Program-made: the position numbers and the translations under genes
Shown: piece after piece, positions 1-5,161 of the stretch
How positions within the stretch are numbered: position 1 is the first letter of the stretch
How the letters are laid out: the number at the start of each line of letters is the position of its first letter
The notes under the pieces: model-generated
Told to the model about the DNA's origin: nothing
The model's input: only the letters and a program-made list of their open reading frames with translations
Database searches by the model: none
Assembly: GCA_030456405.1 (NCBI GenBank)
Contig: JAKDNQ010000175.1
Span: 1 to 5,161 of the forward strand
Origin: Nitrospira sp.
GTDB lineage: Bacteria; Nitrospirota; Nitrospiria; Nitrospirales; Nitrospiraceae
Direction: 5' to 3'
Length of the DNA: 5,161 bases

Positions 1-1371
1 GTTCGCATCGGGGCCAAAGTGTTCCGCGAGGGCGACTATCTTTCGATCAACGGTTCAACCGGCAATGTGTATGAGGGAGATCTGCCTGTCGTCGAATCGG
101 AAATCATTCAAGTGATCCAAGGCAAATTGGATGCGAAGAAATCAGACAAGTATCAGCGTTTCGCAATGATTCTGTCGTGGGCAGACCATGTGCGAAGGCT
201 TCGTGTGCGGGCCAATGCGGATGTGCCGGACCAGGCGAATATCGCGCGCGGCTTCGGCGCGGAAGGGATCGGCCTCTGTCGCACGGAACATATGTTCTTT
301 GCCGAGGACCGCATTCCGATCATGCAGAAAATGATTTTGGCCAGGACGAAAGAAGAGAGGGAAAAATTTCTCGACCAGCTTTTGCCGCTGCAACGGCAGG
401 ACTTTATCGGGCTCTACCGTGAGATGGCGGGCTATCCGGTCACCATTCGTCTGCTCGATCCGCCCTTGCACGAGTTCTTGCCGAAACGCGAAGACTTGAT
501 GGTGGAGATCGCTCAACTGGAGCTGACCGGGCGCGATGGAGCCACACTTCAAGAAACGCGCCGCTTGCTGTCCCGCGTTGAGGAACTCCATGAATTCAAT
601 CCCATGCTTGGATTACGGGGGTGCCGGCTGGGGATTACGATGCCGGAGATTACTCGCATGCAGGCGCGGGCTATCATGGAGGCCGCGTGCGAGCTGGCAA
701 AGGAAGGCAAGAAGATCGTTCCAGAGATTATGATTCCGTTGGTGGGGATGGTTTCGGAGATGAAGGCGCAGAAAGATTTGGTTCGCGAGGCGGCGCAGGA
801 AGCGATGAAGCGGTACAACGTGAAGCTCTCCTATCTCGTGGGCACCATGATCGAGCTGCCGCGTGCCGCTGTGACGGCGGATCGCATTGCGACCGAAGCG
901 GAGTTCTTTTCGTTTGGAACGAACGATCTGACCCAGACCACATTCGGCTTCTCCCGTGACGATGCGGCGAAGTTTATCGACTTTTATCGAACGGCGAATA
1001 TTCTTGAGTCCGACCCATTTGCCGTCCTCGATCGCGAAGGGGTGGGGAATCTCATGCGGCAGGCCATCATCGGAGGCCGGAAGGGCCGCCCCGGGATCAA
1101 GCTCGGCATCTGCGGCGAACATGGTGGCGATCCCAGCTCGGTGGAGTTTTGTCACGAACTCGGATTGGACTATGTGAGTTGCTCACCCTATCGCGTCCCC
1201 ATTGCTCGGCTTGCGGCGGCCCATGCAGCCTTGGCTGAAGCCGAATCGAGCCGTTCTCTCTCCAAGCGTAAGGCAGCTGGGTCTCGTGTGAAAGCGAAGA
1301 TGAACACCACGAAGACGAAGTCGGTTCAGCGGCCTCGCAGCCGATCGCGCGTCACGCGCAAGACCAGGTGA
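1..1371 (+). CDS. ppdK: Pyruvate, phosphate dikinase, C-terminal half (5' end outside window)
   Basis: PPDK interconverts pyruvate + ATP + Pi and phosphoenolpyruvate + AMP + PPi in the cytoplasm. The reading frame is open from base 1, so the GTG at 19 is an internal codon and roughly the first half of the protein lies upstream, including the ATP-grasp domain and the swivelling phosphohistidine. The window starts at the end of the phosphohistidine domain (NGSTGNVYEG, bases 49-78) and then holds the whole PEP/pyruvate-binding TIM barrel. Diagnostic motifs are GLCRTEHMFF (Arg codon 280-282), TIRLLDPPLHEFLP, NPMLGLRGCRLG, GTMIELPRA, FGTNDLTQTTFG and GICGEHGGDP, whose catalytic acid/base Cys is codon 1111-1113. 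No key C-terminal residue known from the family is missing. The usual family ending, SPYRVPIARLAAAHAAL, is followed by an unusual basic tail (about 1249-1368). The TGA stop overlaps the ribD start. Identity is near certain; regulation cannot be seen because the 5' end is absent. Confidence 0.97.
   Translation, partial: VRIGAKVFREGDYLSINGSTGNVYEGDLPVVESEIIQVIQGKLDAKKSDKYQRFAMILSWADHVRRLRVRANADVPDQANIARGFGAEGIGLCRTEHMFFAEDRIPIMQKMILARTKEEREKFLDQLLPLQRQDFIGLYREMAGYPVTIRLLDPPLHEFLPKREDLMVEIAQLELTGRDGATLQETRRLLSRVEELHEFNPMLGLRGCRLGITMPEITRMQARAIMEAACELAKEGKKIVPEIMIPLVGMVSEMKAQKDLVREAAQEAMKRYNVKLSYLVGTMIELPRAAVTADRIATEAEFFSFGTNDLTQTTFGFSRDDAAKFIDFYRTANILESDPFAVLDREGVGNLMRQAIIGGRKGRPGIKLGICGEHGGDPSSVEFCHELGLDYVSCSPYRVPIARLAAAHAALAEAESSRSLSKRKAAGSRVKAKMNTTKTKSVQRPRSRSRVTRKTR
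1249..1368 (+). other. Basic, low-complexity C-terminal tail of PPDK
   Basis: The last 40 residues of PPDK, after the conserved barrel end, contain 16 Lys/Arg and no Asp or Glu, with many Ser, Thr, Ala and Val. Dipeptide patterns such as SRS, KTK and RSRSR recur, and the segment should be disordered. PPDKs characterised in bacteria and plants normally end close to the preceding IARLAAA helix. The segment is in frame and ends exactly at the ribD overlap. It could be a genuine nucleic-acid-binding or anchoring extension, or a non-functional read-on into sequence before ribD; the sequence alone cannot separate these. Confidence 0.7.
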
Positions 1372-2486
1372 TTGACCGCTCACAGCACTGCCGTTTCATG
1401 ACCCTGGCGCTTCATCTTGCGGCGAAGGGCCTGGGTAGGACCAGCCCGAATCCCATGGTCGGCGCCATTGTGGTGAAGAATGGCCTGATCGTAGGCCGGG
1501 GATACCATCACGGTCCAGGGCAACCTCACGCAGAAATTCTTGCGCTCAACCAAGCGGGGCCACGCGCCAAAGGCGCGACGCTCTATATCACCCTTGAACC
1601 CTGTTGCCACCTTCTCAAACGGACCCCACCTTGCGTGCCGGCAGTGATTCAATCCAGAGTGAGACAGGTCGTGGTGGCGATGCTTGATCCCAATCCGATG
1701 GTCAGGGGACGAGGGATCGCTGCCTTACGCCGAGCCGGGATGACCGTGACAACGGGCATTGCGCATGAAGCGGCGTCGAAGTTGAATCACGCCTACCTCC
1801 ATTGGGTGAAGACCGATCGACCCTACGTGATCTTGAAAGCCGGGATGACATTGGATGGCAAGGTGGCGACAGCGAAGGGCGAGTCGCAATGGATTACTGG
1901 TCCACTCGCACGACAAGACGCGCACCGGCTTAGGAGTTGGGTGGATGCGGTACTGGTCGGAGTGGGCACCATTATTCGCGACAATCCCACGCTGACGGCA
2001 CGACCCTTTCACCACCCAATGAAGCTGGCGCCGCGGCAGCCACTGCGAGTCGTGCTCGATAGCCAACTCAGGACATCGCCGACTGCGAGGGTCTGTGCTA
2101 GGCAGGACCGAGCGAAGACGTTGATCGTCACCACACGCCGCTCACCCCCATCACGCCGACGACCATTTGAACGGGCAGGGGTAGAAGTGGTGTCCTGTTC
2201 GACGAAGGATGGGCGTGTCTCGCTCCTGGCGCTGTTGACGATGTTGGGCAAGCGCGGGATTACTTCCGTGCTTATCGAGGGAGGCAGCACCCTCAACGCT
2301 GCGGCGTTGCGCGAAAAATTGGTCAATCATGTGGTGTTCTATCTCGCGCCGACTCTGATGGGGGGGCAGGATGCCAAGGCCGTCATCGGCGACCGGAGCC
2401 CAAAGCGCTTAGCCCAAGCATTGCCATTGCGCAACCTTACGGTTCGACGCATCGGGAACGATTTGGTTGTGGAAGGAGATCTGTGA
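1368..2486 (+). CDS. ribD: Bifunctional riboflavin biosynthesis deaminase/reductase RibD
   Basis: RibD deaminates 2,5-diamino-6-ribosylamino-4(3H)-pyrimidinone 5'-phosphate and then reduces the ribosyl side chain with NADPH, the second and third steps of riboflavin synthesis from GTP, in the cytoplasm. The 372-residue length matches the family. The N-terminal cytidine-deaminase-like domain (about 1-145) has PNPMVGAIVV, the zinc/proton-shuttle motif HAE (His54, Glu56) and EPCCHLLKRTPPC with zinc ligands Cys79 and Cys89. The C-terminal reductase domain (about 150-372) has LKAGMTLDGK, SQWITG, DAVLVGVGTIIRDNPTLTAR and LIEGGSTLN. The GTG start at 1368 is preferred over ATG 1398 because residues 1-10 belong to the first conserved helix of the deaminase domain. 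It overlaps the ppdK stop by 4 bases (GTGA) and has only a weak AGG just upstream, so coupling to ppdK translation is likely. No other rib gene is adjacent. Confidence 0.97.
   Translation: MIDRSQHCRFMTLALHLAAKGLGRTSPNPMVGAIVVKNGLIVGRGYHHGPGQPHAEILALNQAGPRAKGATLYITLEPCCHLLKRTPPCVPAVIQSRVRQVVVAMLDPNPMVRGRGIAALRRAGMTVTTGIAHEAASKLNHAYLHWVKTDRPYVILKAGMTLDGKVATAKGESQWITGPLARQDAHRLRSWVDAVLVGVGTIIRDNPTLTARPFHHPMKLAPRQPLRVVLDSQLRTSPTARVCARQDRAKTLIVTTRRSPPSRRRPFERAGVEVVSCSTKDGRVSLLALLTMLGKRGITSVLIEGGSTLNAAALREKLVNHVVFYLAPTLMGGQDAKAVIGDRSPKRLAQALPLRNLTVRRIGNDLVVEGDL
2473..2478 (+). promoter_or_regulatory. Strong Shine-Dalgarno for the exported hydrolase
   Basis: AAGGAG lies inside the last codons of ribD, 4 bases before the GTG at 2483. 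It is the only near-consensus ribosome binding site at any gene junction in the window, and it supports GTG 2483 as the hydrolase start even though this overlaps the ribD stop. Confidence 0.75.
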
Positions 2487-3769
2487 CAGGCAGGCTTCTC
2501 ATAGGCGTCCTTGTCGTAATCCTTGCGGGTTTTGCCGACAGTGGAATGAGTGCCGCCACGGCAGCTTCTTCCACTGAGATGAAGGCGCAGGTCTTTCGCT
2601 ACCTGGATAGCACGGATGCGGAAGAAGCATCCGGCATTCTTCAGGCCATGCTGTCCAATCCCCATGCCACCATCGACCAGGCGATACGGATCATTCAGAC
2701 TGAACGGGACTATACTCCACAGCCGACCGGAACCATTCCCGACGAGCGAATCGATGTACAAGGGCGCGCCTATCATCTGGCGCTCTCCGTTCCCCTGACC
2801 TATCAGCCGGCGAAGGGCTACGGACTGGTCGTGTGCCTGCATGGCGCAGGATTTACTGGCGACGTCTATCTAGAACGCTGGCAGGCTCGATTGGGGGAAC
2901 ACTATGTCTTGGCTTGTCCCACTATTCCAATGGGGGCCTGGTATACGAGAGACGCCGAAGAACTGGTACTGGCGACGATTCGCTCTGTGCAACGGCGTTA
3001 CCACATTGATCCTGACCGGGTCTTTCTTACCGGGATGTCCAACGGCGGGATCGGGGCCTGGGTGATCGGCATGCACGATGCGCCGTTGTTCGCTGGTATT
3101 GCTCCCATGGCCAGTGGCCTCGACAAGGTGCTGATGCCGTTCTTGGCCAACCTCCGCTCCACTCCGATCTACATCATTCACGGAGCCAAGGATCAGGTGA
3201 TGCCGGTGGAATTTAGCCGGAGGATTACCAGTGAACTCACGAAGCTGGGCTATCCCTTCGTCTATAGAGAACATGATCGCGAACATCCCATGGCGGGAGG
3301 GCATTACTTCCCCAGAGAGGAATTGCCTGAGCTGGTGACGTGGCTCAATGCCCAACGGCGCAATCCTTTGCCGACGAGCGTGACGGTCGTGCGTGAAGCG
3401 AGTCACTTTCAACCGTTTGGATGGGTGCGCATTGATGCGACCGATCCCATTGCTGCGTTCTCCGAAGATCTGGTCAGCAAGCGAGACGATCTGATCAAGC
3501 GGCGAGAATATGCGAGATTGGACGCCTCGATCGTCGCGCAGAATCGCATTGAAGTCCGGGCCGACCGAGTCCAACGCTACAGCCTCTTTCTGAACGAACA
3601 GCTCATCGATTCTTCCAAGCCTCTCGTCGTGCTCACCAATGGGCAGGTGTCCTTCGAAGGGAGGGTGACGCCGTCGCTTGAGACCTTGCTGCGGCAAGCG
3701 CGACTGCGACAAGATTCGGGGCAACTCTTTCCGATCCATCTCATCATCCAGGTTCGAAAGCAGCCGTGA
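2483..3769 (+). CDS. Exported alpha/beta-hydrolase (PHB-depolymerase/esterase-like) with extra C-terminal domain
   Basis: Predicted serine hydrolase of 428 residues, probably periplasmic or secreted. Residues 1 to about 28 look like a Sec signal peptide: Arg4, then the hydrophobic run LLIGVLVVILAGF, then small residues (SAATAAS) suited to signal peptidase I. A helical segment follows (about 30-80). The alpha/beta-hydrolase core (about 95-290) has VVCLHGAG for the oxyanion hole, the nucleophile elbow GMSNGG (Ser186), a likely acid Asp237 in IIHGAKDQVMP, and a likely catalytic His274 in AGGHYFP (His264 and His268 are alternatives). Residues about 295-428 form a separate, probably beta-rich domain with LTNGQVSFEGRV, a layout I associate with esterase-like proteins also found in Planctomycetes. 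The substrate cannot be read from sequence: polyhydroxyalkanoate, acyl-sugar or other ester are all possible. GTG 2483 is chosen for its AAGGAG and intact signal peptide; ATG 2546 would remove most of that peptide. It overlaps ribD by 4 bases. Confidence 0.85.
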   Translation: MTGRLLIGVLVVILAGFADSGMSAATAASSTEMKAQVFRYLDSTDAEEASGILQAMLSNPHATIDQAIRIIQTERDYTPQPTGTIPDERIDVQGRAYHLALSVPLTYQPAKGYGLVVCLHGAGFTGDVYLERWQARLGEHYVLACPTIPMGAWYTRDAEELVLATIRSVQRRYHIDPDRVFLTGMSNGGIGAWVIGMHDAPLFAGIAPMASGLDKVLMPFLANLRSTPIYIIHGAKDQVMPVEFSRRITSELTKLGYPFVYREHDREHPMAGGHYFPREELPELVTWLNAQRRNPLPTSVTVVREASHFQPFGWVRIDATDPIAAFSEDLVSKRDDLIKRREYARLDASIVAQNRIEVRADRVQRYSLFLNEQLIDSSKPLVVLTNGQVSFEGRVTPSLETLLRQARLRQDSGQLFPIHLIIQVRKQP

Positions 3770-4584
3770 TGTCCCCAGCGCGGTTGTGTTCGCAGAAGGC
3801 CGGCTCGCTGGCTTTGTTCGTGGTGATCGGGTTGAGTACGGCCATCTCTTCTAGTCCGGCTCGATCGGAGACCTGTGAGTTGCCCTCTCAGTATGAAGGG
3901 GTGACCTTTCCGGTTGAAAAGCTTGACCCAGATTGGGCCTGCCGGTTGCAGCCGATCATCGACCACTACACGACGGTGAACAAGGTCGGCCCACGCCGAA
4001 CTGATTTCTCCGAATCGTTGTATCGCAACCTGCTGAATCGCCCACCTCTTGCAGCAGCCTTGATCAATCGTTTGGACCTTGCGTTGTATAAATCGGAGGC
4101 GAGAGGCCCAGACCGTTTCTGGGCGTACGATGGAGAGGGGACCGAGGGGATTCTGCAACTCGTCTATCAGGACCGCAGCTCTCGAATTTACTATGTTGAA
4201 GGATCGCATGACAGCCGGTTGCTCCCGAATATCACCGGAAAAGCGGTGGTGTTTCTGAGGATGGGTTCGGTGAAAGATGCCGACGGGGTCGAAGTGATGG
4301 ATACGACCATGGTCTCATACACGAAGTTGGACAATCGCATCCTCTCAGGATTGGTCTCTTTGCTGCGGCCGCTGATCGGGGGGACCGTGACACGAAAGTT
4401 GGGCAAAGGGGTGGACACTGTCAATCGATTGAGTCACCTCATGCGGCGCCATCCCGACCGTGTTCTGTTTGAGGCCATGGACCCGCCGGCCTTCCCGGAC
4501 GATGACGTGGCCTTTGTAAAACAGGCGCTGGAGAGTCTGTCGCATGCCGGCGACATGATCCCAACCAGGGCACCGTCACCATGA
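3769..4584 (+). CDS. Exported protein of unknown function
   Basis: I do not recognise this family by name. The product is about 271 residues and begins with a likely Sec signal peptide: basic residues, then hydrophobic SLALFVVIGLSTAI, then SSSPARSE with a plausible cleavage near residue 34. The mature part has only two Cys (37 and 59 counted from GTG 3766), which could form a disulfide in the periplasm. Residues about 115-190 look beta-rich (GILQLVYQD, RIYYVEGSHDS, GKAVVFLRMG, TTMVSYTKLDN). They are followed by an amphipathic helical stretch (ILSGLVSLLRPLIGG onward) and a short C-terminal helix. This order is loosely like an SRPBCC/START-type lipid-binding fold, a guess only. No catalytic motif is evident. 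ATG 3769 shares one base with the hydrolase stop and has a weak GAAAG 8 bases upstream; GTG 3766 would add one Met. The stop overlaps the MFS start (ATGA). Confidence 0.85.
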   Translation: MSPARLCSQKAGSLALFVVIGLSTAISSSPARSETCELPSQYEGVTFPVEKLDPDWACRLQPIIDHYTTVNKVGPRRTDFSESLYRNLLNRPPLAAALINRLDLALYKSEARGPDRFWAYDGEGTEGILQLVYQDRSSRIYYVEGSHDSRLLPNITGKAVVFLRMGSVKDADGVEVMDTTMVSYTKLDNRILSGLVSLLRPLIGGTVTRKLGKGVDTVNRLSHLMRRHPDRVLFEAMDPPAFPDDDVAFVKQALESLSHAGDMIPTRAPSP

Positions 4585-5161
4585 CGACGTCGCGAAGTTT
4601 CACATTGCTCTGCACGGTCGGTGTGTTCTGCTTTATCAGCTACAACATGGTTCGGATGCCGGTGTTGGCGCTGTTCGCAGAATCGCTGGGTGCCGGCCCT
4701 GAGCGTATCGGACTCATCGTGTCGGTTTCCACCTTGACCGGGGTGTTCCTGAAGCTGCCATCCGGCGCGTTGTCCGACATCTACGGTCGCCGGTTTCTGC
4801 TTCAGATCGGCGTGGTGGCCTTCGGACTTCCCCCGTTTCTCTATCCCTGGGTCACGGACCTCGACCTCCTGACCGCCTTGCGCTTTTTCCACGGGTTGGC
4901 TACCGCCATTTTTGCGCCAAGCGCATTGGCGACCGTGGCCGATCTTTATCGAGAACGGCGAGGCGCCGCGCTCGGCACCTATACTGCTTCGACGCAATCG
5001 GGCGCGTTACTTGGCCCGTTTATCGGCGGCTACCTGATCTATGCGTCGGGATTCTCCGCCGCCTTTGTCACGGCAGGTATCTTCGGCTGCATGGCCATCG
5101 CCATTTTTTATAGTTTGCGCCTCACACCGCCTCCCCCGCGTATTCAAGAGAAGGGGATGGC
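4581..5161 (+). CDS. Major facilitator superfamily transporter, N-terminal part (3' end outside window)
   Basis: The frame stays open from ATG 4581 to the window edge, giving 193 residues of a protein that would normally be near 400. It is an inner-membrane secondary transporter. About six hydrophobic segments are visible (roughly 8-31, 42-62, 73-91, 96-120, 131-154, 157-180), equal to the first half of a 12-helix MFS protein. Motif A between helices 2 and 3 is GALSDIYGRR (62-71). Helix 4 carries a motif-B-like RFFHG (Arg101, Gly105). Helix 5 carries GALLGPFIGG (141-150), matching motif C, which is typical of drug/proton antiporters; efflux is therefore more likely than uptake, though the substrate is unknown. 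The proline-rich stretch after helix 6 should start the central cytoplasmic loop. The ATG overlaps the preceding stop by 4 bases with no clear Shine-Dalgarno, pointing to translational coupling with the exported unknown protein. Confidence 0.93.
   Translation, partial: MTTSRSFTLLCTVGVFCFISYNMVRMPVLALFAESLGAGPERIGLIVSVSTLTGVFLKLPSGALSDIYGRRFLLQIGVVAFGLPPFLYPWVTDLDLLTALRFFHGLATAIFAPSALATVADLYRERRGAALGTYTASTQSGALLGPFIGGYLIYASGFSAAFVTAGIFGCMAIAIFYSLRLTPPPPRIQEKGM

Noticed and set aside
19..21. GTG at 19 as a translation start
   Set aside because: The frame is open from base 1, and the protein there begins in the middle of the PPDK phosphohistidine domain, so this codon is an internal Val.
613..1155. 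180-codon open frame on the - strand inside ppdK
   Set aside because: It is fully antisense to conserved PPDK catalytic sequence, with no motif of its own and no fitting ribosome binding site that I can see.
1563..1577. Perfect inverted repeat CGCGCC-AAA-GGCGCG, a possible hairpin terminator
   Set aside because: It sits within the conserved deaminase domain of ribD and is not followed by a T run, so it is best read as coding sequence.
2870..3739. 289-codon open frame on the - strand opposite the hydrolase gene
   Set aside because: The + strand frame has a signal peptide, GMSNGG nucleophile elbow and other hydrolase motifs. The antisense product has no recognisable motif, and its His/Arg/Pro-rich composition is typical of a mirror frame.
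4434..4997. Long open frame on the - strand (187 codons) opposite the MFS gene
   Set aside because: It lies antisense to a clear MFS transporter and the preceding gene. Its translation is rich in Gln, His, Arg and Gly with no domain, as expected for a shadow frame in GC-rich coding DNA.
1..5161. Search for CRISPR array, tRNA/rRNA, insertion sequence, attachment site or defence genes
   Set aside because: No spaced direct repeats, cloverleaf-like segments, transposase motifs or terminal inverted repeats were seen. Almost every base lies inside one of five recognised coding regions.

Overview
The window is a gene-dense bacterial chromosomal segment with every gene on the + strand. It is moderately GC-rich by eye, with GTG starts as common as ATG. 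The content is the 3' half of ppdK (pyruvate, phosphate dikinase), a complete ribD (bifunctional riboflavin deaminase/reductase), a complete exported alpha/beta-hydrolase, a complete exported protein of unknown family, and the 5' part of an MFS transporter that runs off the right edge. The source is probably a Gram-negative-type bacterium. The protein style and the presence of PPDK would suit Nitrospira or a related Nitrospirota, but this is an impression from sequence style and no marker gene in the window proves it.

Layout: ppdK 1-1371 (5' end outside the window), ribD 1368-2486, hydrolase 2483-3769, unknown exported protein 3769-4584 (or 3766-4584), MFS transporter 4581-5161 (3' end outside). 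Each stop codon overlaps the next start (GTGA at 1368-1371, GTGA at 2483-2486, GTGATG at 3766-3771, ATGA at 4581-4584). There is therefore no intergenic DNA at all, and no room for a terminator or a dedicated promoter between genes. Only the hydrolase start is preceded by a strong Shine-Dalgarno sequence. The other junctions have weak or no recognisable ribosome binding sites, which suggests translational coupling.

Functionally the run joins central carbon metabolism (PPDK makes or consumes phosphoenolpyruvate) and cofactor synthesis (RibD) to an exported hydrolase, an exported unknown and a probable efflux-type transporter. The first two are housekeeping enzymes whose products do not obviously feed the last three. 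Co-transcription is well supported by the layout; a shared pathway is not. The most notable points are the strongly basic C-terminal tail on PPDK, the unbroken chain of overlapping genes, and the exported hydrolase/unknown protein/MFS trio. I saw no RNA gene, mobile element, CRISPR array, phage signature or defence system. I do not claim a new system here beyond these leads.
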